Position numbers and translations under genes: made by a program
Notes under the pieces: generated by a model
The model's input: only the letters and a program-made list of their open reading frames with translations
Told to the model about the DNA's origin: nothing
Database searches by the model: none
Part shown: in pieces, positions 12,914 to 21,202 of the stretch
Numbering within the stretch: the stretch's first letter is position 1
Layout: each line of letters opens with the position of its first letter
Assembly: GCA_045534235.1 (NCBI GenBank)
Contig: JAZSJI010000025.1
Span: 1 to 24,856 of the forward strand
Reading direction: 5' to 3'
DNA from: Flemingiibacterium sp045534235
GTDB taxonomy: Bacteria > Bacillota > Clostridia > Oscillospirales > CAG-272
Length of the DNA stretch: 24,856 bases

Positions 12914-15073
12914 TCAGTTTGCGAAATATTCGATTACAAAATCGGGAACTCTGCCGATGAGGAAGCGGAAGGTGTAATTGTTTGTATAGGTGTATACGTC
13001 TTCGGGTGCCTTTTCCTTTACTTCGGTCGTATACGTGCCGTTTTCGTCGTAGTAATACTCTACGTTGTAGGAGTCCTTTACCTCGAGCTCATACGATACG
13101 CTGTAATCGGTGTCGGTGAAGGTGAACGGCGAGTAATCGCTGCCAAACGGATTGTCGGCTGCCTTGAGTGCTTCGAGGATTTTGTCTGTGTCAGTCACAA
13201 AAAGCGTTTTGGCTTCTCCGTTTTCGTACTTGGTGACCTTCATAGATTTAATAGCGCGAGCGAGGTTTTCGAGCATCTTATCCTGCGTCATTGGCATAAA
13301 TTTATTCTCAACGTAGCGCTCCTGAAGCTCGGTCATCGAGGTGAATAGGGGGAACGTCACGTCGGTGCTCGTGCCATACTCGTACACGTAAAGGCTTCCG
13401 AAGGTCTGCTGCTGGAAGAAATCGAAGTCGACGTTTTTGTTCTCCTCGAGAAGAAGGTCAAGGCCAAGATCCAATGCACGAGGAGCGGTAGCTGTAAGCG
13501 TGTCGAAGTCCCAGCTCCTATTGCCTGTGTAGTGGTCGTATACCGCGCCGTCGGTCGCTGCCATAAGGTTCGGGACGTATATCATCATATGACCGGCGTC
13601 GTCGATCTTATCAAGCGCGGTGGCGTACTGCGCCTTGAACTGCTCGCTGTTGAGAAGCGTCTTAAACTCGTCGATGAAATCGTTCGAATTGTAGATTCGC
13701 ACGAACTTTGCAACGGGAACGCCGATTTTCGGGTAAAATACTATCTGAATGCGCTTGGCACTTGAATAGTAGTAGGGATCGTCAGGAACTGCACTCGAAA
13801 GGAAATAGTTGTTTAGTGAGTTGTAGCTATAGCCGTGCACGCCCTCGGTGTAGACCGTACGCATAGCATCTATGACTTCTTTATCGGTAAATTCCATCGT
13901 GCCGCCTGCACCGTCGAAGTTTATCTCGATACGCGAGGTAAATGCGGTAGAGGGGACGTTTGTGTTGATGCCGAACGCATTTGTTACGAGGATAATAAAT
14001 GCAGTAGCCGCACACGCGCCGAATATGCAGAGGCCCTTCCAGCCCTTGAACATAGAGCGCGCGGTTTTTTGGAGTATGGTGTTAGCGAGCATAAACACGA
14101 GTATAGCGCCGCAGATCATACCGAACACCGTCCAGAACATATCGTCCATAATGAAGTAGAACAGAAGTCCACCGCCGAGTGTGCCGAGAAATACGAGAAC
14201 GTATTTTATAACCTCGCCGAGAGGGGTAAATACGACGGGTGTGCCTGCGCGCTCACTCTTTCTCTTCATGTAGACAACGTAGGAAACAAACAGCATCAGC
14301 GCTGACAGAAGCAGTAAGAGCAGGGCTTCGAATATAAGCAGCGGCTCTGTGTTGAGTACAAGGCGAAGCGCGGGGGTGCTTTTTTCGAAGAAGGTAGAGG
14401 TCAAATAGAAATCGGTCCACATATTTTGGCTGAAGATAGAGATAAAAGCTACAGAAAGAAGATAAGCTACGGGAACTATAAACACCGCCACGAGGGTGAG
14501 TGTAAGGTGAACGGCGGTGAGGCCGCTTGCCATACCGACGAGAGTTGAAAGCGAGAAGAAGAATATCGAGTAGATAAACGCTTCCGCGCTCATTATAAGC
14601 ATATTAACGGTCAACAGCTCGCTGACAAGCCCGTTTGCCGCGAAAATCACAAAGGTAAAGAGGGCGTTGAAAAGATAAGGGAGCGCAACGGCGAGCGCCG
14701 AAACTGCAAGCTGTGTTACAAAAAGGCGTCCGCGCTTTACGGGAAGGCTGTGATAAAAGTCGATAGACACCTTGCTTTTAAGGTACGCGAAGCGTGCACA
14801 GGATACGACCACGCCAAATATCGAGGTGGCGATTATCACAAAATATCGAATAGTGAATATCCAATCCTCTGCAAAGATCACCTTGAGCCTTTCAATATCC
14901 TTAACATCAAGCGGAGTACGGTCGGATATGGTCATCATAACGGGCACGGGCAGGATAAAGAACAGTATTATCGTAAACAGCAGCGTTGTCGTCCAGAATT
15001 GACGCGCGGTGAATCCGAACAACGCTCCAAATCCTGCGCGCTTCTTATTAGTATTCAAGCTTTGAGAAGTCAT
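12914..15073 (-). CDS. ABC-2-type transporter permease with large C-terminal soluble domain
   Basis: This 719-residue membrane protein is partnered with the ATPase directly upstream; the reading frames overlap by 26 bases, indicating translational coupling. Hydrophobic segments lie near residues 28-49, 71-95, 117-148, 160-185, 187-215, 245-268, 288-308, 311-333 and 346-367. The loop motif FYHSLPVKRGRLF near 106-118 is typical of Firmicutes ABC-2 permeases in YtrA-linked operons. Residues 368-719, about half of the protein, show no membrane segment and are acidic and Tyr-rich (for example YYYDENGTYTTEV), probably an extracytoplasmic domain. The substrate is unknown; related YtrA-type systems respond to cell-wall-active compounds. 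GGAGG precedes the ATG at 15073. Confidence 0.88.
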   Translation of the reverse strand: MTSQSLNTNKKRAGFGALFGFTARQFWTTTLLFTIILFFILPVPVMMTISDRTPLDVKDIERLKVIFAEDWIFTIRYFVIIATSIFGVVVSCARFAYLKSKVSIDFYHSLPVKRGRLFVTQLAVSALAVALPYLFNALFTFVIFAANGLVSELLTVNMLIMSAEAFIYSIFFFSLSTLVGMASGLTAVHLTLTLVAVFIVPVAYLLSVAFISIFSQNMWTDFYLTSTFFEKSTPALRLVLNTEPLLIFEALLLLLLSALMLFVSYVVYMKRKSERAGTPVVFTPLGEVIKYVLVFLGTLGGGLLFYFIMDDMFWTVFGMICGAILVFMLANTILQKTARSMFKGWKGLCIFGACAATAFIILVTNAFGINTNVPSTAFTSRIEINFDGAGGTMEFTDKEVIDAMRTVYTEGVHGYSYNSLNNYFLSSAVPDDPYYYSSAKRIQIVFYPKIGVPVAKFVRIYNSNDFIDEFKTLLNSEQFKAQYATALDKIDDAGHMMIYVPNLMAATDGAVYDHYTGNRSWDFDTLTATAPRALDLGLDLLLEENKNVDFDFFQQQTFGSLYVYEYGTSTDVTFPLFTSMTELQERYVENKFMPMTQDKMLENLARAIKSMKVTKYENGEAKTLFVTDTDKILEALKAADNPFGSDYSPFTFTDTDYSVSYELEVKDSYNVEYYYDENGTYTTEVKEKAPEDVYTYTNNYTFRFLIGRVPDFVIEYFAN

Positions 15074-15947
15074 AGCCTCTTTCCTCCATTTCGCTTATGA
15101 ATATCTCCTCGAGGGTGAGCGGTACAGTTTCATAGAAGGTGGGATTGCGCTCTGTCATTGCTGTGTTTATCTCATCGAGCGTGCCGCGCGCGATAAAGGA
15201 AACAACGCTTCCGCGCTTTTGATATGCAAGTATCTTCATAGGAACGAGCGCGCTTGCGTCGAAGTCCTCACTAAATACTGCCTGAACCTTATGAAACTCC
15301 GATTTCATATCGTCAAGCTCGCGAACGAATAAGAGATCGCCCTTGTGTAAAAGTCCGACCGTGTCGCATATGTCCTCCATCTCGCGAAGATTGTGAGAAG
15401 CGATAATGGTGGTCATACCGCCCTCTATTGCCTCCTCGGCTAATATGCGTTTTACAAGCTGACGTACGACGGGGTCAAGTCCGTCGAAGGTTTCGTCACA
15501 AAGCAGATATTTAGGCTTTGCGGATACGCCGAGCATAACGGAAGCCTGCTTTTTCATACCCTTCGAGAAGGTGTTTATTTTGCGGTCGCAGTCGAGCGTG
15601 AAGATGCTTTGTAGCTTTTTGAAGGTTTCGTCCGAGAAGCCCGTGTAAACGGTCTTATAAAGCTTTCGCATATCGTTGATCGTACAGTGCGGCAGAAAAA
15701 ATTGCTCGTCGGACAGATATACGATATCCTGCTTTGCAAGGTCGTTTTCCCAGACAGCCTCACCGTCGTATGTAACCTCGCCCTCCTCGGGCTTGATAAC
15801 CCCGCAGAGTATGCGAAGCAAAGTAGACTTACCCGAGCCGTTCGAGCCGATAAGTCCGAATATAGAGCCGTCTTTAACGGTAGCGCTTACGTTTTCGAGC
15901 GAGCGTACCTTACCGTAGCTCATACTTACGTTCTTTATTTCAATCAA
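15048..15947 (-). CDS. ABC transporter ATP-binding protein (YtrB-like)
   Basis: This 299-residue cytoplasmic ATPase powers the permease encoded next to it. Motifs in order: Walker A GSNGSGKST (about 34-42), Q-loop DEQFF (about 81-85), a divergent signature FSKGMKK (about 127-133), Walker B YLLCDE (about 147-152), D-loop GLDP and H-loop ASHNL (His185). The signature form FSKGMKK is common in GntR-linked exporters. The start is a TTG at 15947-15945, chosen because GGAGGG lies 7 bases upstream and because the frame begins with MIEIKNVSMSYG. This TTG overlaps the GntR stop in a TTGA junction. About 90 residues follow the H-loop, a normal accessory tail. Confidence 0.94.
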   Translation of the reverse strand: MIEIKNVSMSYGKVRSLENVSATVKDGSIFGLIGSNGSGKSTLLRILCGVIKPEEGEVTYDGEAVWENDLAKQDIVYLSDEQFFLPHCTINDMRKLYKTVYTGFSDETFKKLQSIFTLDCDRKINTFSKGMKKQASVMLGVSAKPKYLLCDETFDGLDPVVRQLVKRILAEEAIEGGMTTIIASHNLREMEDICDTVGLLHKGDLLFVRELDDMKSEFHKVQAVFSEDFDASALVPMKILAYQKRGSVVSFIARGTLDEINTAMTERNPTFYETVPLTLEEIFISEMEERGYDFSKLEY

Positions 15948-16321
15948 CTGTTATCCCTCCAAATCTTGTCGGCAAGCGCGGATATATCCGCTTTATTCAA
16001 ACCTGCCTGCTTTGCGTCAGAAAACGCTTTTTCTATCTCGGAAAGAATGACCTCGCGCTCGAGTGAGCGCAGGCTCTCAACGTTGTTAGTCACGAAGCTG
16101 CCGCGTCCCTGCATCGAGTATATGATGCCCTGACGCTCAAGCTCGGCATATGCCTTTTGAATGGTGTTGGGGTTTATCGCAAGCTCAACGGCGAGCGTGC
16201 GTACACCCGGGAGCTGCTCATCGGGTGCAAGTATGCCGCGAAGGACAAGACTTTTTATATTGTCCGTAAGCTGCTCGTATATCGGCTTGCGATCTCGCGT
16301 GTCAACGCTTATGACACTCAT
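15944..16321 (-). CDS. GntR family transcriptional regulator, YtrA subfamily
   Basis: This 125-residue regulator has a winged helix-turn-helix in residues 10-78. The motif PIYEQLTDNIKSLVLRG leads into LPGVRTLAVELAINPNTIQKAYAELERQG, which matches the GntR recognition helix. A short helical tail replaces the large effector domain, the mark of the YtrA subfamily. It is the first gene of the operon and probably represses it: a palindrome between promoter and gene matches the operator form described for Bacillus YtrA. The start at 16321 follows AAAGGAGG 8 bases upstream. Loss of repression in relatives is linked to cell-envelope stress; whether that holds here cannot be read from sequence. Confidence 0.93.
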   Translation of the reverse strand: MSVISVDTRDRKPIYEQLTDNIKSLVLRGILAPDEQLPGVRTLAVELAINPNTIQKAYAELERQGIIYSMQGRGSFVTNNVESLRSLEREVILSEIEKAFSDAKQAGLNKADISALADKIWRDNS

Positions 16322-16346
16322 TCACTGACCTCCTTTGCGGTTTGAT

Positions 16347-16371
16347 AGTGTACTATCTGTATTAGTACACT
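16347..16371 (-). promoter_or_regulatory. YtrA-type operator palindrome
   Basis: AGTGTA, 13 bp, TACACT, extended to 9-bp perfect arms AGTGTACTA / TAGTACACT around 7 bp. It lies 3 bp downstream of the -10 and so covers the transcription start, as expected for autorepression by the GntR protein. Confidence 0.88.
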
Positions 16372-16374
16372 TGT

Positions 16375-16403
16375 ATTATAGCATATGCGCCATATATTGT
16401 CAA
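16375..16403 (-). promoter_or_regulatory. Consensus sigma-A promoter of the GntR-ABC operon
   Basis: On the minus strand TTGACA (16403-16398), an exact 17-bp spacer and TATAAT (16380-16375). Both hexamers are perfect, suggesting strong basal strength held down by the adjacent operator. Confidence 0.92.
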
Positions 16404-16450
16404 GCGAATTTGGGAAAATACACAAATTGTTAAAAAATGCCCGTTACCTC

Positions 16451-16479
16451 TTGAAATATTTCACACAATATATTACAAT
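16451..16479 (+). promoter_or_regulatory. Probable promoter of trkA-trkH
   Basis: TTGAAA (16451-16456), 17 bp, TACAAT (16474-16479), 32 bp before the trkA ATG. A nearby TATAAT (16480-16485) is an alternative -10 but lacks a well-placed -35. Confidence 0.6.
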
Positions 16480-16511
16480 ATAATAAAACACGATTTTTTG
16501 GAGATGAGTTT

Positions 16512-17876
16512 ATGCGAATTATTATCGTAGGTTGCGGAAAGGTCGGCGACCTTTTGACCTCATATATTTCAAAGGAGGGACACGACGTCGTCGTTGTCGA
16601 CACCGATCAGGCGCTTATTGAAGATATAGTAAACGAATATGACGTCATGGGCGTTGTGGGTAACGGTGCGTCGCGCGCGGTACAGCTTGAGGCAGGCGCC
16701 GACAAGGCAAATTTGCTTATTGCCGTGAGCGCCTCGGACGAGCTTAATCTGATGTGCTGTATCGTTGCGCGCAAGCTGGGTACGCGTCACGCCATTGCGC
16801 GTGTCCGCAATCCCGAGTATTCGGAGCAGATACAGTTTATGCGCGGCGAGTTTGGACTTTCGATGGCGGTAAACCCCGAGTACGATGCTGCGAAGGAAAT
16901 TTTCAGGATTTTACGTTTCCCTGCGGCGCTGAAGGTTGATACATTCTGCAAGGGCAGGGTTGATCTCGTTGAGGTAAAGATCGACGAAAATCACCCGCTT
17001 TGCGGCAGACCTCTGCGAGAGCTTGGCTCGGGACTTGGTGTAAACGTGCTTGTGTGCGCGGTAAAGCGCGGCGACAGTGTAACTATCCCGTCCGGCGATT
17101 TCACGCCGCTCGCGGGCGACATCATACACATAACAGCATCGCACAACGACCTTGTGAGCTTCTTCAAAAAGCTCGGCGTTACGGATAAGCGTATCAGGAG
17201 CGTAATGCTCGTGGGAGGTGGAAATCTCGCTTACCACACGGCAAAAATGCTCGAGAGCACGGGTATAGAGGTGAAGGTGGTAGAGCGCGATACGGAGCGC
17301 GCAAATCAGCTTGCGGAGCTGCTCCCCAAGGCGATGATAATAAACGGTGACGGTACGGACAGTGACCTTCTTCTTGAAGAAGGACTTGACGGTGTCGACG
17401 CACTCGTTTCGCTTACGGGAATTGATGAGGAGAATATCATAATCTCGATGTTTGCGTCCAAGCGAAACGTCGACAAGGTCATCACGAAGATAAACCGTCC
17501 GAGCGTTATGAAGCTCTTATCGAGCATCGGACTTGAGTGCGTCGTATCGCCGAAATACGTCACGGCGAACAACATTTTGCGCTATCTTCGCGGACTTGAG
17601 CATTCCGACAACAGTATTATACAGACGCTTTACAAGATAGTTGACGATCAGGCGGAGGCTATAGAATTTGTCGCGGCAGAGGGCTTTGACGCGCTCGGCG
17701 TGCCGATAAAGGAAATGAAGATAAAGAAGAATATTCTCCTCGCGTGCATTATCCGCGGCAGTAAGATAATCTATCCTCACGGCGATGATACTATCGAGCT
17801 TGGTGACACGGTTATTGTCGTTGCAAAGAGCGAGGCTGCGGTACACGATCTTGACGATATTCTGCTCGGGAACTGA
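16512..17876 (+). CDS. trkA: Trk potassium uptake system, NAD-binding regulatory subunit
   Basis: TrkA is the cytoplasmic gating ring of the Trk/Ktr potassium channel-like transporter. The protein has 454 residues, the full double form: two RCK-N Rossmann domains, with GCGKVG near residues 7-12 and GGGNLA near 235-240, each followed by an RCK-C domain (about 140-220 and 370-454). Acidic ends of the second strand (VVVDTD near 28-32, VVERD near 256-260) fit NAD(H) or nucleotide binding. GGAG lies 8 bases before the ATG. trkH follows after 11 bases, so the two are one operon. Confidence 0.96.
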   Translation: MRIIIVGCGKVGDLLTSYISKEGHDVVVVDTDQALIEDIVNEYDVMGVVGNGASRAVQLEAGADKANLLIAVSASDELNLMCCIVARKLGTRHAIARVRNPEYSEQIQFMRGEFGLSMAVNPEYDAAKEIFRILRFPAALKVDTFCKGRVDLVEVKIDENHPLCGRPLRELGSGLGVNVLVCAVKRGDSVTIPSGDFTPLAGDIIHITASHNDLVSFFKKLGVTDKRIRSVMLVGGGNLAYHTAKMLESTGIEVKVVERDTERANQLAELLPKAMIINGDGTDSDLLLEEGLDGVDALVSLTGIDEENIIISMFASKRNVDKVITKINRPSVMKLLSSIGLECVVSPKYVTANNILRYLRGLEHSDNSIIQTLYKIVDDQAEAIEFVAAEGFDALGVPIKEMKIKKNILLACIIRGSKIIYPHGDDTIELGDTVIVVAKSEAAVHDLDDILLGN

Positions 17877-17887
17877 TGGTGATTTAA

Positions 17888-19342
17888 ATGAATTATAGAA
17901 TGATTGCCTACATTATCGGGCAGATTGTACGCGTCGAGGGTATACTTATGGCGCTGCCGCTTATATGCGGTCTTATATACGGCGAGGGCTTACAGCTCGG
18001 ATTTCTGATCCCGATAATAGTTGCTCTTGCTTTAGGCACTGTATTCACGATAAAAAGGCCTGAAAACTCATCCATATATGCCAAGGAGGGCTTCGTTTCC
18101 GTTGCGCTTTCCTGGATAATTATGTCGCTCATCGGCGCTTTGCCCTTTGTTATCGGCGGCTATACAAAATCGTTTGTTGATGCACTCTTTGAAACGGTTT
18201 CGGGATTTACCACGACGGGTGCGAGTATTTTGACTGATATCGAGGCACTCGACCGCAGTATACTTTTCTGGCGCAGCTTTACACATTGGATAGGCGGTAT
18301 GGGCGTACTCGTTTTCGTGCTTGCGATACTGCCGCAGGCGGATACGCGCTCGGTAAAATTAATGCACGTTATGCGTGCCGAGGTGCCCGGTCCGAAGGTT
18401 GGTAAGCTCGTTTCCAAAATAAGCCGCACCGCTCGCATTATGTATGGCATATATATGGTTTTAACACTTGCGGAGGTAGCCTTATTGCTTTTTGGCGGTA
18501 TGCCGCTGTTTGACAGCCTCGTGAATTCCTTCGGCACGGCAGGTACGGGTGGATTCGCTATTAAAAATGCAAGCATCGCGGCGTATGACAGTATGTACGT
18601 CGATTACGTGATAAGCATTTTTATGCTGCTTTTCGGTGTTAACTTCAACCTCTACTATCTTATCATAATCGGTCAGGGAGTGCAGGCACTGAAGGGCGAG
18701 GAGCTTCGCTGGTACGGCATTATAGTTGCAAGCTCGACGGCGCTTATCGCGTGGGATATCTTCCGCGTCTACGGTAGTGTTGGAGAGTCGATACGCTACG
18801 CGCTTTTTCAGGTTTCGTCCATCATCACGACGACGGGGTTTGCTACTGCCGACTTTGATACGTGGCCTGTTTTGTCAAAGGCAATACTTGTGTTGCTTAT
18901 GTTCTGCGGCGCGTGTGCAGGCTCGACGGGTGGCGGAATCAAGGTGAGCCGTGTGCTTCTTCTTATAAAAACGGGACTTCGCGAGATAAAGTATATGCTC
19001 CATCCGCGTGCAGTCGGTGCGGTAAAGATAGAGGGTAAGCCCGCGGAAGCGGACATTATACGAAGCGCGACATCGTTTATCATAGTTTATATGATGCTTT
19101 TTGTCGTATCCTTCTTCGCACTTACGTTTGCCGAGGAATGTGACCTTGTGACGGGCTTTACGGCAGTGTCGGCGTGTATCAACAATATCGGCCCAGGCCT
19201 TGGCGCGGTCGGTCCGGCGGGTAATTTTTCAGCGTTTACGCCGTTTGTGAAGCTGCTTCTGTCCTTCGATATGCTTGCAGGCAGACTTGAGATATTCCCG
19301 ATGATAATGCTGCTTGCTCCGTCAACGTGGAGAAGGGCGTAA
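17888..19342 (+). CDS. trkH: Trk potassium uptake system, membrane subunit
   Basis: TrkH is the potassium-conducting membrane subunit that sits on the TrkA ring. The protein has 484 residues with four membrane-pore-membrane repeats. The four selectivity-filter segments are visible: TTTGAS (about 108-113), GTGGFA (about 218-223), TTTGFA (about 314-319) and NNIGPGL (about 432-438). Between the third and fourth lies AGSTGGGIK, a conserved intramembrane Gly-rich stretch. The C-terminus LEIFPMIML..STW is normal for the family, so the gene is complete. The ribosome site is weak (GGTGAT), consistent with translational coupling to trkA. Confidence 0.97.
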   Translation: MNYRMIAYIIGQIVRVEGILMALPLICGLIYGEGLQLGFLIPIIVALALGTVFTIKRPENSSIYAKEGFVSVALSWIIMSLIGALPFVIGGYTKSFVDALFETVSGFTTTGASILTDIEALDRSILFWRSFTHWIGGMGVLVFVLAILPQADTRSVKLMHVMRAEVPGPKVGKLVSKISRTARIMYGIYMVLTLAEVALLLFGGMPLFDSLVNSFGTAGTGGFAIKNASIAAYDSMYVDYVISIFMLLFGVNFNLYYLIIIGQGVQALKGEELRWYGIIVASSTALIAWDIFRVYGSVGESIRYALFQVSSIITTTGFATADFDTWPVLSKAILVLLMFCGACAGSTGGGIKVSRVLLLIKTGLREIKYMLHPRAVGAVKIEGKPAEADIIRSATSFIIVYMMLFVVSFFALTFAEECDLVTGFTAVSACINNIGPGLGAVGPAGNFSAFTPFVKLLLSFDMLAGRLEIFPMIMLLAPSTWRRA

Positions 19343-19352
19343 AGGTTAGGAA

Positions 19353-19408
19353 TCTCCACGCAGCTGCTAATAATATCCATTGTATAAAAAACATGCGTAT
19401 GGTATACT
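19353..19408 (+). promoter_or_regulatory. Promoter with 21-bp-period direct repeat, first GH123-like gene
   Basis: TTGTAT (19380-19385), 17 bp and TATACT (19403-19408) with extended TGG. TCTCCA (19353) and TATCCATT (19374) are spaced 21 bp start to start, with the second copy running into the -35. The same geometry recurs before the next gene. Confidence 0.65.
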
Positions 19409-19442
19409 GTCTTTGTAATTATAATTTTCGGAGGATACAACA

Positions 19443-21098
19443 ATGACAGAGATGAAAATGAAACTTCTTCCATCCGTTGAGAAGTGCTTTTTGGATGAAG
19501 ATATAGACAGCAAGTATGAGCTTAAGCGTGTATCTATGCTTCGCAATGAGCGTCTTTCCTTTCAAGTCGCATATACCTGCGATAGCGACGGAAAGGTGCT
19601 TGCGCTCCGCAGCGATCTTCGCTTTGAGGGGGCGCTTGCGGATAAGATAAGCGTTTCGCGAATCGAGCTGATTCCCGTACTCGTTCCGTCGTATCCGTGG
19701 ACTGTAGACGACGATTACCTTCGTCGCGAGCCCGGACTTTATCCTGATTTATTATTGCCGTTTGATCTCGAGAAGGAGAAGGTTGCAGTAGCGTTCAGAC
19801 AGCTTCGCTCGCACTACGTCACTATCGAGGATACGGACGGTATTGAACCCGGTGAATATGAGCTTACGGTTATTCTTACCTGCGGCGAGCTTGAAGAGCG
19901 TGCCGTGCTCAAGGTTACCGTTCTCGATGCATTTTTGCCGGAAATGAATATGCCGTACGCGCATTGGTTCCACGGTGACTGTATCGCTGCATATTATCAG
20001 TGCGAGGTGTTTTCCGAGCGTTATTGGGAGCTTATCGGCAATTATATGGATGCTGCGGCAAGATGCGGCGTTAACACTATGCACACGCCAGTGCTTACTC
20101 CGCCTACCGAAACGACGTTCGGTACAGAGCGTCTGACCGTGCAGCTCGTTGACGTTTTCGTAAATAACGGCGAGTATTCGTTTGGATACGGCAAGCTTGA
20201 CAGATATATAGCGATGGCAAAGCAGCGCGGTATGAGATATTTTGAAATATCGCACTTTTTCTCGCAATGGGGCTCGAATTGGTCGCCTAAGGTTATGGCA
20301 ACAGTCGACGGCGAGTACAAGAAGATATTCGGCATCGAGCCGAACGCGCTCGGCGATGAATACAGACGCTTTATCAGAGCCTTTATCAGCGGACTTCTCG
20401 AGCACCTTAAAGAACTGGGTATCGATAAAAACTGCTTCTTCCACGTGCTCGACGAGCCGAAGGCAGACGACCTTGAGGGCTACCGTGCGGCGATGGATAT
20501 GATAAGCGATCTGCTCGAGGGCTACACCATTATGGACGCGATATTTACATACGACGTCTACAAGGCGGCGGGCGTTCAGACTCCCGTTGTCGAGAGCCAC
20601 AATATACAGCCGTTTATTGATAACAACGTGCCGAATCTTTGGACGTACAACTGCCAGGGACAGCATACCGACGTTGCAAACCGCTTCGTTGCAATGCCCG
20701 GCCGTCGTACACGTATTATGGCGGCACACCTCTTCAAATTCAAAATCGCCGGATTTTTACAGTGGGGCTTTAACTATTGGCACTATGTCGGCGGAGGCGT
20801 GAACAACCCGTTCTACGATCCGTGCTGCGGCTATTTCGGTCAGGCAGGCGACCACTTCTCGGTTTATCCCGGTCCCGACGGAAAGGCACTTTACACGCTT
20901 CACAGCGAACAGTTCTATGATGCACTTCAGGACCTTCGTGCGATGCAGCTTCTTGAAACAAAGATCGGTCACGATGCTGTGGTTAAGCTTATCGAAGAGG
21001 ACTGCGACGAGCCGATGACTTTCAAGCGCTATCCTCGCACGATCGACTACGTGCTGGGTATGCGAGAGAGAATAAATGAGGCTATCGCTTCCAAATAA
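19443..21098 (+). CDS. DUF4091/GH123-like glycoside hydrolase family protein, copy 1
   Basis: This 551-residue protein resembles the DUF4091/GH123 group; GH123 members are beta-N-acetylgalactosaminidases that use substrate-assisted catalysis with an adjacent Asp-Glu pair. An N-terminal beta-rich half (about 1-165) precedes a TIM-barrel-like half. CFFHVLDEPKADDLEGY holds the candidate pair Asp337-Glu338. Aromatic-rich motifs HFFSQWGSNW (about 271-280), QGQHTD (about 405-410) and GFLQWGFNYW (about 437-446) fit a sugar-binding cleft. No signal peptide is seen, so it is probably cytoplasmic, unlike typical secreted GH123 enzymes. GGAGG lies 8 bases before the ATG. It has its own promoter and is followed by a close paralogue. 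True activity and substrate are uncertain. Confidence 0.82.
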   Translation: MTEMKMKLLPSVEKCFLDEDIDSKYELKRVSMLRNERLSFQVAYTCDSDGKVLALRSDLRFEGALADKISVSRIELIPVLVPSYPWTVDDDYLRREPGLYPDLLLPFDLEKEKVAVAFRQLRSHYVTIEDTDGIEPGEYELTVILTCGELEERAVLKVTVLDAFLPEMNMPYAHWFHGDCIAAYYQCEVFSERYWELIGNYMDAAARCGVNTMHTPVLTPPTETTFGTERLTVQLVDVFVNNGEYSFGYGKLDRYIAMAKQRGMRYFEISHFFSQWGSNWSPKVMATVDGEYKKIFGIEPNALGDEYRRFIRAFISGLLEHLKELGIDKNCFFHVLDEPKADDLEGYRAAMDMISDLLEGYTIMDAIFTYDVYKAAGVQTPVVESHNIQPFIDNNVPNLWTYNCQGQHTDVANRFVAMPGRRTRIMAAHLFKFKIAGFLQWGFNYWHYVGGGVNNPFYDPCCGYFGQAGDHFSVYPGPDGKALYTLHSEQFYDALQDLRAMQLLETKIGHDAVVKLIEEDCDEPMTFKRYPRTIDYVLGMRERINEAIASK

Positions 21099-21114
21099 GC
21101 GCACATTAAAGAAA

Positions 21115-21170
21115 ACTCCATTAAAATGCGAAAAATCTCCATTGAAAAAGGCAATAGCGTGTGATATACT
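21115..21170 (+). promoter_or_regulatory. Promoter with 21-bp-period direct repeat, second GH123-like gene
   Basis: TTGAAA (21142-21147), 17 bp, TATACT (21165-21170). ACTCCATTAAAA (21115) and TCTCCATTGAAA (21136) form a direct repeat with a 21-bp period, the second copy covering the -35. Confidence 0.7.
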
Positions 21171-21202
21171 GCCATAGGAATAATATTTTGGAGGGCAGCC
21201 AA

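Noticed and set aside
19326..19360. Inverted repeat CGTGGAGA / TCTCCACG at the end of trkH
   Set aside because: The left arm is coding sequence for the conserved TrkH C-terminus, the loop is 19 bases and no T tract follows. The right arm is better explained as part of the direct repeat of the next promoter.
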